Positions 1-5,898 of a stretch of DNA of 8,823 nt are shown here, piece by piece. The stretch lies in NCBI GenBank assembly GCA_016777545.1, contig JADHRH010000034.1, forward strand, positions 1-8,823, written 5' to 3'. Under the pieces are notes generated by a model. It worked only from the letters and a program-made list of their open reading frames with translations, made no database searches and was not told the DNA's origin. Within the stretch, counting starts at the first letter, position 1, and each line of letters starts with the position of its first letter. The position numbers and the translations under genes are program-made. This stretch comes from Candidatus Pelagibacter sp. (GTDB lineage: Bacteria; Pseudomonadota; Alphaproteobacteria; Pelagibacterales; Pelagibacteraceae).

Positions 1-319
1 TAGATAATAATTTTCTATCTTTTCTTGTTTTATAAAAATCATCAATTGAAATTTTAAAAACATTTAGTTTAAAATATTTTTGTAAAATTAATGTTAAAAG
101 TGATGAGATGGTTGTTTTTCCTGATCCTTGACCTCCTGCTAAACCAATTATCAATGGATTTTTTTTTGTTTTTTTTGAAATCCAATAACTGATTGGGATT
201 AGAAAAGATTTTATCATCTTGTCTTTATTTTTAAATTTATCTTTTTTTGTTTCTTGTGAAGAAATAAATTTAAAACAATCTTTTTTAACCTTGCTATAAC
301 ATTCACCAACAGACCACAT
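1..319 (-). CDS. P-loop kinase, D-glycerate 3-kinase-like (C-terminal part beyond left edge)
   Basis: This open frame starts at an ATG (319-317) and runs off the window without a stop, giving 106 visible residues. After a basic N-terminal region of about 55 residues comes a hydrophobic strand and a Walker A motif, GGQGSGKT (residues 62-69). A SIDDFYKT segment follows at residues 91-98. P-loop followed by a (S/L)(I/L)DDFY motif is typical of the D-glycerate 3-kinase / uridine kinase / pantothenate kinase group, and the SIDDFY form most resembles plant and fungal glycerate kinase-like proteins. Such enzymes phosphorylate D-glycerate to 3-phosphoglycerate; that substrate is inferred, because the specificity region lies outside the window. 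The gene starts 5 bases after the stop of the upstream GFA-family gene and has no clear Shine-Dalgarno sequence, so it is probably the last visible gene of a three-gene operon. The kinase fold is well supported and the substrate is not. Confidence 0.8.
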   Translation of the reverse strand, partial: MWSVGECYSKVKKDCFKFISSQETKKDKFKNKDKMIKSFLIPISYWISKKTKKNPLIIGLAGGQGSGKTTISSLLTLILQKYFKLNVFKISIDDFYKTRKDRKLLS

Positions 320-324
320 AAAGA

Positions 325-687
325 TTATTTTTTATCTAAAGGATGATTTTGACCATCATTGACGGGAACATCTTTCATATCAAAAGTATTTATTTCATCT
401 ATACATCCTACATTAAATCCTGTCATTGCAGGATTTGCTCTTGGATTATGATGAGTATAAATTCCACAAACTGAACAAAAGTAATGTTTAGCTATTTTTG
501 AATGGAATTGATAAAGAGTTAATTTATCTTCACCTTTGGTAACTTTAAAATCTTCATTTTTTACCATCGACATAATTGCTCCTTTTCTTTTACAAATAGA
601 ACAATTGCATTTTATTACTTTAGCTAAATCTCCTTCTAAATTAATTTCTGCTTCTACGGTGCCACAATGACAAGTTAGTTTTTTCAT
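325..687 (-). CDS. GFA / CENP-V family zinc-binding protein
   Basis: This 120-residue protein has the full cysteine layout of the GFA family, named after glutathione-dependent formaldehyde-activating enzyme. The motifs are CHC at residues 6-8, CNCSIC at 27-32 and CSVCG at 71-75, with a further Cys95. The first sets bind a structural zinc and a second, looser zinc in characterised members. The family's original activity is condensation of formaldehyde with glutathione, but most members are uncharacterised and the name does not prove that reaction here. Length is normal for a single-domain member. A good Shine-Dalgarno sequence (GGAG) lies 8-11 bases upstream of the ATG. The gene sits 16 bases after the SOUL-family gene and 5 bases before the kinase gene, so all three are probably cotranscribed. 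Family membership is certain; the physiological substrate is unknown. Confidence 0.88.
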   Translation of the reverse strand: MKKLTCHCGTVEAEINLEGDLAKVIKCNCSICKRKGAIMSMVKNEDFKVTKGEDKLTLYQFHSKIAKHYFCSVCGIYTHHNPRANPAMTGFNVGCIDEINTFDMKDVPVNDGQNHPLDKK

Positions 688-703
688 TATTTTTTCTCCA
701 TTT

Positions 704-1252
704 CTATAAATCTACTCTATACATTACTTCATTTCTTTTAAGTATTGGTAAAGTAAATGGTGAGTTATATGACGCTCTTATTGGTGGACTTAGAACCAAT
801 AAGTTGTCTTGCTTAAGCGCTTTTTCTAAAATATCCTTATTTTTTAAAAAATTTTTATCTGAAGATCTCCCCGAATATTCAATCACAGCATAATATCCAC
901 CCTCAATAGTTAAAATTTTTACTTCTGAGTCGACTGGTTTTGGTGCATTATCTTTATTAAATTTTGATGGCAAATAAAATTGCATCGTCATATTTTCATT
1001 TTTAATTTCTTGAGTAACTGGAACTGTCATTTTTATTTCTTCATTTTCTTTATTATTTCCTGAAATATAATTAAACAATTTTCTAAAACCATTACCTTGA
1101 ACAGAATTTGTTTCAATGACCAAACGATTAGGGTATTTTCTTATTTCATAAATTTTATTCTCTTTTACTACCTCGTAGTTTGTTTCTTCGTATGCCATCA
1201 ATTGAGAACTTAAAGTTAATATAAAGGTTAAAACTAATAAAATTTTTTTCAT
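704..1252 (-). CDS. SOUL-family (heme-binding protein-like) secreted protein
   Basis: The chosen start is the ATG at 1252-1250. A longer frame beginning at a TTG (1294) would place 14 extra residues ahead of an otherwise perfect signal peptide. From this start the protein has 182 residues. Residues 1-20 form a signal peptide (MKK, a hydrophobic core, likely cleavage after LMA), so it should act in the periplasm or be membrane-associated. The SOUL fold is clear: YEVVKENKIYEIRKYPNRLVIET (26-48) is the first strands, FRKLFNYISG (56-65) the following helix, KMTVPV (74-79) the counterpart of the usual MTxPV motif, and NSPFTLPILKRNEV (163-176) the conserved C-terminal end. Some SOUL proteins bind heme or porphyrins; binding here is unproven. 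It is first in a probable operon with the GFA-family and kinase genes and is divergent from umuDC. Confidence 0.86.
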   Translation of the reverse strand: MKKILLVLTFILTLSSQLMAYEETNYEVVKENKIYEIRKYPNRLVIETNSVQGNGFRKLFNYISGNNKENEEIKMTVPVTQEIKNENMTMQFYLPSKFNKDNAPKPVDSEVKILTIEGGYYAVIEYSGRSSDKNFLKNKDILEKALKQDNLLVLSPPIRASYNSPFTLPILKRNEVMYRVDL

Positions 1253-1284
1253 TTTCGAATTTTTTAAACTATCTCTGGTTGAAG

Positions 1285-1293
1285 TTATCCACA
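1285..1293 (+). promoter_or_regulatory. DnaA-box-like sequence
   Basis: TTATCCACA matches the strict E. coli DnaA-box consensus at all nine positions. It lies between the SOUL gene start and the umuDC promoter. Only one copy is evident and no DUE-like origin structure or origin-linked gene is present, so an origin is not proposed. DnaA also acts as a transcription regulator at single boxes, which would be compatible with this divergent promoter region, but a chance match in AT-rich DNA is quite possible. Confidence 0.25.
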
Positions 1294-1323
1294 AGCATAC
1301 AAAATGTGGTTTTGGATGTTCAC

Positions 1324-1348
1324 CTTTTGATTCACTTTTGATTCACTT
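1324..1348 (+). repeat. 11-bp tandem direct repeat in divergent intergenic region
   Basis: The unit TTTTGATTCAC occurs twice back to back (1325-1335 and 1336-1346). Period-11 identity extends from 1324 to 1348, about 2.3 copies. The period is close to one helical turn, so both copies would face the same side of the DNA, as expected for a protein binding cooperatively. It lies 22 bases upstream of the proposed umuDC -35 element. It is a repeat as seen; its role as an operator is inference. Confidence 0.7.
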
Positions 1349-1369
1349 CCAGACTCAAAATACAACCTA

Positions 1370-1398
1370 TTGCGTGCATTGTATAACTAGTCTATAAA
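1370..1398 (+). promoter_or_regulatory. sigma70-type promoter of umuDC
   Basis: A -35-like TTGCGT (1370-1375) is separated by exactly 17 bases from a -10-like TATAAA (1393-1398). Transcription would start near 1405, only about 12 bases before the umuD ATG and inside the LexA-type operator. That layout suits a repressible promoter, and the leader would be too short for a normal Shine-Dalgarno sequence. A second TATAAC at 1382-1387 has no equally good -35 partner. Confidence 0.55.
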
Positions 1399-1401
1399 TA
1401 A

Positions 1402-1416
1402 GAACAAAATAAGAAC
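1402..1416 (+). promoter_or_regulatory. Alphaproteobacterial-type LexA (SOS) box
   Basis: GAAC at 1402-1405, a 7-base spacer and GAAC at 1413-1416 give GAAC-N7-GAAC. This is the reverse complement of the GTTC-N7-GTTC direct repeat known as the LexA site in Alphaproteobacteria. It overlaps the predicted transcription start and ends on the base before the umuD ATG. Bound LexA would block initiation until DNA damage triggers LexA self-cleavage. Its place in front of umuDC, a standard SOS target, strengthens the call. Confidence 0.78.
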
Positions 1417-1812
1417 ATGAAACTAACTATCCCTTATTACTTACATAAAGCAGGTGCTGGGTTTCCCTCTCCTGCAACAGATTATATCGAAGAAGATATT
1501 GATCTGAACATACATTTAATAAAAAATGTTCCAGCAACTTTCATCATTCGTGTTCAGGGTAAATCAATGGTCGATGTTGGAATTAATGATGGAGATTTAT
1601 TGGTAGTTGATAAAAGTTTAAAACCAAAAAACTTTTCAACAGTTATTGCAAACGTTCATGATGAGCTTGTGGTTAAAAGCTTGGTTCAAGAAAGAGATAA
1701 AAAGTTTTTAACGTCAGGGTCTAAAGATTTTACTGATAAAATTTTAATTAATGAAGAAGAAGACATCTTTATTTGGGGGGTTGTAACTTATGTCATACAT
1801 TCTACGTACTAA
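1417..1812 (+). CDS. umuD: UmuD, self-cleaving subunit of DNA polymerase V
   Basis: This 131-residue S24-family protein is activated by RecA-filament-stimulated self-cleavage; the shortened form binds UmuC to make the error-prone polymerase V. The cleavage region AGFPSPATDY (residues 14-23) aligns with CGFPSPAADY of E. coli, placing the cut between Ala14 and Gly15. The catalytic serine is in GKSM (Ser50) and the lysine in VVKSL (Lys87); the Ser-Lys spacing of 37 equals that of E. coli Ser60-Lys97. The removable N-terminal arm is only 14 residues against 24 in E. coli. The ATG at 1417 is secure, because an in-frame TAA lies at 1399-1401 with no other start codon between. Its 3' end overlaps umuC by 23 bases, implying translational coupling. 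It is preceded directly by an SOS box, so expression should be damage-inducible. Confidence 0.95.
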   Translation: MKLTIPYYLHKAGAGFPSPATDYIEEDIDLNIHLIKNVPATFIIRVQGKSMVDVGINDGDLLVVDKSLKPKNFSTVIANVHDELVVKSLVQERDKKFLTSGSKDFTDKILINEEEDIFIWGVVTYVIHSTY

Positions 1813-3067
1813 AAAAATAGCATTAGTTGATTGTAATTCTTTTTACGTTTCTTGTGAAAGATTATTCAATCCTAAAATAAGAAGAAAACCTGTTGTAGTT
1901 TTATCTAATAATGATGGTTGTATCATCTCAAGATCTAATGAAGCAAAAGCTTTAGGGATCAAAATGGGTGAGCCTTATTTTAAAGAAAAAGATATTATCA
2001 TAAAAAATAAGGTTGAAGTTTTCTCTTCTAATTATTCTTTATATGGTGATTTATCTAGAAGAGTAATGCGAACTCTTAAAAGATTTAATACAAAAATAGA
2101 GGTTTATTCTATTGATGAGGCTTTTTTAGATTTATCAAATTTTCCAGATCAAGATATAGAAAAAGTTGGCAAAGAAATTCGAGACACAGTTTTACAATGG
2201 ACAGGGATCCCAACTAGTATTGGAATTGCTAAAACAAAAACTCTAAGTAAAATTGCAAATCATATTGCAAAGAAAAAACAATCAGGAGTTACTAGTTTAA
2301 TTAATATTGAAAATATTGACCCTATTTTAGAAAAAATAGATATTAATGATGTATGGGGTGTTGGTAGACAACTTACAAAATTTTATAATAAAAATGGAAT
2401 TTATAATGCTAAGCAGCTTAAAAATAAATCTAACAGCTGGATTAAAAAATCTTCTAATGTTTTAAGTTCAAGAACTGCAATGGAACTTAAAGGTATTCCT
2501 TGTATTAATTTAGAAACAACTACTACAAAAAGAAAGAGTTGTGTTGTCTCAAGATCATTTGGGAAAAGAGTAGAAAGATTTCAAGAATTAAAAGAAGCAG
2601 TTGCAAACTATTGTTTAAATGCATCTGAAAAAATTAGATCAGAGTCGTTAGTTGCAAAAGCAATCACAGTATTTGTTAGAACTAGTCCCTTTCAAAGAAA
2701 CTATGGATATTACTCAAATGCAAAGACAGTTGATTTTCCAATTGCAACAAACAATAGTATTGAAATAGTTAAAGCTGCAGTAACAATTCTAGAAACAATT
2801 TTCAAAAATGGTTACCAGTACCAAAAAGCAGGTGTGATGCTTACGGGATTATCTAACGCCAATGAAAAAACAAATCTATTTTCATCTGAAAAAGATGAAA
2901 AAATAAACAGTTTAATGAAATCTATTGACAGCACCAATCATCGATACGGAAGATCTACCTTAAGTGTTGCAAGTGCTGGGGTTCAAAAAAAGTGGAATAT
3001 GAAAAGAGAATACTCTTCTAAAATAGATACGGCTGATTTTTATTCTCTACCAATGATTAGAGCTTAA
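1790..3067 (+). CDS. umuC: UmuC, Y-family catalytic subunit of DNA polymerase V
   Basis: This 425-residue Y-family translesion polymerase matches E. coli UmuC (422) in length. The palm motif VDCNSFYVSCERLF (13-26) supplies metal ligand Asp14 and the putative steric-gate Tyr19. SIDEAFLDL (107-115) supplies Asp109 and Glu110. These correspond with a constant offset of 8 to E. coli Asp6, Tyr11, Asp101 and Glu102. The conserved VVVLSNNDGCIISRSNEAKALG block is at 36-56. A degenerate beta-clamp motif, KTNLF (360-364), lies where E. coli has QLNLF. The C-terminus (RYGRSTLSVASAG..KKWNM, then SLPMIRA) is the DUF4113-type tail of the UmuC branch, separating it from DinB. The ATG at 1790 lies inside umuD after a G-rich stretch that could act as ribosome binding site. 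The gene ends 10 bases from a convergent gene. Confidence 0.96.
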   Translation: MSYILRTKKIALVDCNSFYVSCERLFNPKIRRKPVVVLSNNDGCIISRSNEAKALGIKMGEPYFKEKDIIIKNKVEVFSSNYSLYGDLSRRVMRTLKRFNTKIEVYSIDEAFLDLSNFPDQDIEKVGKEIRDTVLQWTGIPTSIGIAKTKTLSKIANHIAKKKQSGVTSLINIENIDPILEKIDINDVWGVGRQLTKFYNKNGIYNAKQLKNKSNSWIKKSSNVLSSRTAMELKGIPCINLETTTTKRKSCVVSRSFGKRVERFQELKEAVANYCLNASEKIRSESLVAKAITVFVRTSPFQRNYGYYSNAKTVDFPIATNNSIEIVKAAVTILETIFKNGYQYQKAGVMLTGLSNANEKTNLFSSEKDEKINSLMKSIDSTNHRYGRSTLSVASAGVQKKWNMKREYSSKIDTADFYSLPMIRA

Positions 3068-3077
3068 TTTTTTTTAT

Positions 3078-3950
3078 TCACTTTATCTTATCAATTTTAT
3101 GAATATTTTTTAAAGAATTATTAAATTCTTCCATGTTTTCTCTTAGAGCTAAATTGGAAATTGAATAAATCATTATTAATAATAGAACTAAAGGTAATGA
3201 AGTAATAATTGATGCATTGCTTTTAATTAAAAGAATATAAAAAACGATAAATAAAGCTGAACGAATTAAAACTGTTTTTCTAAATACACTAATAATTGAA
3301 AGTGAGTGTTTTAATAAATTAAAAAAACTCATTTTAGATGGTCCAAAATATCTAGCCCCTCTAATAGAAGGAATAGTTAATAAATCTTTTTCTATTTTTT
3401 TTAATGAACCAGAAAAACTATTCCAGGTTGCTTTTTCTTTAAGCATTTTTTCAATTGTAGTCTTAGAGAGACATGTAAAATTTCCAAATTTAATAGATTG
3501 ACCTGTAAATGATAATGTTAAGAATTTATGAAACTGATAACAAGATTTAAAAAATGAACTTTCAGATCTTTTAACTCTTTCACCTATTATAGGTTTACCA
3601 TCTGTTTGTTCAGCAAGCTCTATAAAATTTTTAATCTCTTCTGGTCGATCTTCACCATCTCCATCCATAGGTATTACATAGTCAAATTCTTTTTTTTCAT
3701 AAATATACTTTAATCCTGAGGCAATACATCTTGCATGACCTCTGTTTTCTTTCATATTTACAATTTCAATTGAATTAATATTTTCAGTGTTTTGATATTC
3801 ATCAATTATTTGTTGAGAAGATGCATCGTTAATAACAACAATTGAAATCTCAGAATTGATACCTTCTATTTCAGAATTTATATTTTCAATTAGCTTGGTT
3901 AAGCTCTCTCGATCGTTATAAATTGGAATTAAAATTACATATTTTTTCAT
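3078..3950 (-). CDS. GT2 glycosyltransferase, polyprenyl-phosphate-sugar synthase-like
   Basis: From the ATG at 3950-3948 the protein has 290 residues. A longer frame from a TTG (3971) would overlap the upstream gene and is not preferred. The N-terminus MKKYVILIPIYND is the start of a GT-A nucleotide-sugar domain. IVVINDAS (37-44) and PMDGDGEDRPEEI (94-106) carry the DxD-type metal site with Asp96 and Asp98. MKENRGHARCIASGL (66-80) is the usual NxGhxxAxxxGl segment. Two hydrophobic segments near the C-terminus (about 226-243 and 250-267) anchor it in the membrane. This arrangement resembles DPM1- and ArnC-like enzymes that move a sugar from a nucleotide onto polyprenyl phosphate at the cytoplasmic face. 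It begins 2 bases after the stop of a GT39-type gene, whose likely donor it could make. The sugar is not predictable. Confidence 0.82.
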   Translation of the reverse strand: MKKYVILIPIYNDRESLTKLIENINSEIEGINSEISIVVINDASSQQIIDEYQNTENINSIEIVNMKENRGHARCIASGLKYIYEKKEFDYVIPMDGDGEDRPEEIKNFIELAEQTDGKPIIGERVKRSESSFFKSCYQFHKFLTLSFTGQSIKFGNFTCLSKTTIEKMLKEKATWNSFSGSLKKIEKDLLTIPSIRGARYFGPSKMSFFNLLKHSLSIISVFRKTVLIRSALFIVFYILLIKSNASIITSLPLVLLLIMIYSISNLALRENMEEFNNSLKNIHKIDKIK

Positions 3951-3952
3951 AG

Positions 3953-5275
3953 CTATTTTGATCCAACACAAACATTATCAAAGCACATATAATCTTTCAA
4001 TTGATCAAGCTTTTCTTTTTCAACAAAACCCTCCCATACCGGTCTTGATTTTAGATGATATGATAAATTACCTGCATTCCACTCATTTCCATAAACTACA
4101 TTTATCTTAGAATTGAACTGTTGATCCCAAGCATATTGAGTTTTAATAGCAATTTCCTTCCCTGGGTAATCAGTTCTTTTGTCTTCTTTTGATATTGAGA
4201 CATAAGCATAAAGCACTGGTGACAGAAAAAATAAAAAGATGAAGCCAATCATAAATGGTTTTAACTTTTTAATATTGATTTGAGCTTGAAATAAATAGAC
4301 AAATAAAGTTCCAAAAAATAAATAAAACGGTGTCATCCACATTGTTCTAATCTTAGAGCCTGTAACCGCTGAAGTTAAAAACATTAAAATGATAGGTAAA
4401 ATGTTAATCGCTAACAAAAAAAGTAATTTTTTATCTTTAAAAGATATTCTAAATTTGATTTTTTTTACTAAAAGCCAAACTAAAATTAAAAATGGGATTA
4501 GTAACCCAATTTGCTTTATTAGAAAGATTAATGGAAATTTTATATGATCAATTAAACCAGATTGTTCTAATCCAGTTCTTGCAAGTCCATAAGTTATAGT
4601 AATAAAATCATTATTGTTTAACCAAATTAGATGAGGAACTAAAACAATCAAAAATACCTCTAGAGTTATAAGATACTTAAAATCAAATTTTCTATCCTTC
4701 TTAATAAATATTAAATATATAAATAAAAGATCAATTGAAACTAAAAGATAAACAAACAAATATTTGGATAAAAAACCAAATGCTGCAAATAATCCAACTA
4801 AAAAACAATCAGTAAATTTTATTTCTTTACTAGTATAAATTTTCCATGAAAAATAAACTGTTAAAGACCAAAATGGGAGCTGGCAAACATTTACGTTAAA
4901 TTCAGGAGTGGTAAAATTATAAAAATAAATTGCTTCAATAAGTAAAACTGAAATTATACCTAATAAATCACTATTAAAAAATTCTTTAGAAAATTTAAAT
5001 ACATAATAAAAAGAAATAACTACAAATATTTGACTAAGCAAATAATATATCCAATCTTGAGATCCAAAAATTTGAAAAAAAACTTCTGGAAAAAAAGCAC
5101 TCATTGGAGGATGTTTGTTAAAACCCCATTCTAAATTACTACCCCATGCTAAGGCTTCAATTGTATCAAGAGGTAGATTGTTATTTGTTAACGAAGGAAT
5201 TAATGTCCATAAAAATAAATGTGCTGTGAGAAAGACATAAAAGAACTTATTAATATTATTTTTATTAAGTAACAT
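3953..5275 (-). CDS. GT39/PMT-type multi-pass membrane glycosyltransferase
   Basis: This 440-residue integral membrane protein has about ten to twelve hydrophobic segments, roughly at residues 11-30, 76-95, 103-122, 133-147, 157-175, 176-191, 202-219, 248-270, 284-303, 315-330 and 340-360. Its first large loop holds LPLDTIEALAWG (34-45) and then NKHPPMSAF (53-61). This is the acidic-plus-HPP signature of dolichyl-phosphate-mannose-protein mannosyltransferase relatives, including ArnT. Such enzymes take a sugar from a polyprenyl-phosphate carrier and add it to a lipid, glycan or protein on the outer side of the inner membrane. The C-terminal part (361-440) is a short soluble region ending in CFDNVC. 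It precedes the GT2 gene with a 2-base gap, forming a donor-synthase/transferase pair. The acceptor is unknown. The ATG has no Shine-Dalgarno sequence; a TATAAA (5287-5292, minus strand) 11 bases upstream could give a nearly leaderless mRNA. Confidence 0.82.
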   Translation of the reverse strand: MLLNKNNINKFFYVFLTAHLFLWTLIPSLTNNNLPLDTIEALAWGSNLEWGFNKHPPMSAFFPEVFFQIFGSQDWIYYLLSQIFVVISFYYVFKFSKEFFNSDLLGIISVLLIEAIYFYNFTTPEFNVNVCQLPFWSLTVYFSWKIYTSKEIKFTDCFLVGLFAAFGFLSKYLFVYLLVSIDLLFIYLIFIKKDRKFDFKYLITLEVFLIVLVPHLIWLNNNDFITITYGLARTGLEQSGLIDHIKFPLIFLIKQIGLLIPFLILVWLLVKKIKFRISFKDKKLLFLLAINILPIILMFLTSAVTGSKIRTMWMTPFYLFFGTLFVYLFQAQINIKKLKPFMIGFIFLFFLSPVLYAYVSISKEDKRTDYPGKEIAIKTQYAWDQQFNSKINVVYGNEWNAGNLSYHLKSRPVWEGFVEKEKLDQLKDYMCFDNVCVGSK

Positions 5276-5306
5276 TTTATATAGATTTTATATGAATTAA
5301 GCTTGC

Positions 5307-5334
5307 TTGACACCTATTAATTGCTGAATATACT
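5307..5334 (+). promoter_or_regulatory. sigma70-type promoter of dksA-like gene
   Basis: A perfect -35 TTGACA (5307-5312) is separated by 16 bases from TATACT (5329-5334), a five-of-six -10 match. The start point should fall near 5341, leaving a leader of about 15 bases with no Shine-Dalgarno sequence before the ATG at 5356. It is the closest match to consensus in the window and implies strong constitutive transcription. It sits in an 80-base divergent spacer shared with the glycosyltransferase pair. Confidence 0.72.
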
Positions 5335-5355
5335 CCGGCCACTAAATTTATACAT

Positions 5356-5898
5356 ATGCCCAAAACTTCAAAAAAAACTGCTAAAAAAAAAGTTGCTAAA
5401 TCTAAAAAATCTACTTCTATAAAAACAAAACCTGCTAAAGAAGTTAAAAAAGTTATTGTTGAAGAAAAAAAAACTAAAGCACCAGTTAAAATTTCAAAAA
5501 ACTATCTTCCAAAAGAAACTGAAAAATATATGTGTGAAAAGCACTTAATTTTTTTTAAAATAAAATTAACTGAGTGGAAAAAAGAGTTAGTTAAAGCAAA
5601 TAATGAGGCTCTCTATCATGGATCAATGGATGACAATAGTATTTCAGCAGACATTGTGGACCAAGCAAGCTCATACACAGATAAAGCTGTTGAAATGAAA
5701 GCGATCAACCGTCAAATAAAATTAATTTCTAAAATTGATCAAGCTCTATTGAGAATTAAAAATGGAACATATGGATTTTGTGAAGAAACAGCTGAGCCAA
5801 TAGGATTAAAAAGATTAGTGGCTAGACCTGTTGCTGACTTATGTATAGCTGCTCAAGAAAAACACGAAAAAGAAGAAAAAGTATACGCTGACGATTAA
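5356..5898 (+). CDS. dksA: DksA-like RNA polymerase-binding transcription factor with Lys-rich N-terminal tail
   Basis: This 180-residue protein belongs to the DksA/TraR family, which enters the RNA polymerase secondary channel and, with ppGpp, adjusts stable RNA and biosynthesis promoters. Residues 1-45 form a Lys/Ala/Thr-rich, histone H1-like tail. From about residue 55 (TEKYMCEKHLIFFKIKLTEWKKEL) the DksA coiled coil begins. The tip DIVDQA (99-104) keeps both aspartates and the alanine matching E. coli Asp71, Asp74 and Ala76. The globular end YGFCEETAEPIGLKRLVARPVADLCIAAQEKHEK is clear, but only Cys142 and Cys163 remain of the four zinc ligands; Thr145 and Ala166 replace the others. Loss of some cysteines is known in alphaproteobacterial DksA. 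The gene has its own strong promoter and ends in a stop shared with the convergent gst gene. Confidence 0.9.
   Translation: MPKTSKKTAKKKVAKSKKSTSIKTKPAKEVKKVIVEEKKTKAPVKISKNYLPKETEKYMCEKHLIFFKIKLTEWKKELVKANNEALYHGSMDDNSISADIVDQASSYTDKAVEMKAINRQIKLISKIDQALLRIKNGTYGFCEETAEPIGLKRLVARPVADLCIAAQEKHEKEEKVYADD

Noticed and set aside
1250..1294. Longer SOUL protein beginning at a TTG (1294)
   Set aside because: The extra 14 residues are polar and would bury a standard signal peptide. The ATG at 1252 gives a normal secreted protein.
1285..1348. A replication origin in the SOUL-umuDC spacer
   Set aside because: There is only one clear DnaA box, no cluster of boxes, and none of the usual origin-linked genes (dnaA, dnaN, hemE, parAB) is nearby.
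3045..3075. Terminator after umuC (CTCTA/TAGAG stem followed by a T-run)
   Set aside because: The stem is only 5 bp with three A-T pairs in or near its end, the loop is 8 bases, and five other bases separate it from the T-run. It also lies in the last codons of umuC.
3948..3971. Longer GT2 protein beginning at a TTG (3971)
   Set aside because: It would overlap the upstream gene's last codons. The ATG at 3950 starts right before the conserved first beta-strand of the GT-A fold.
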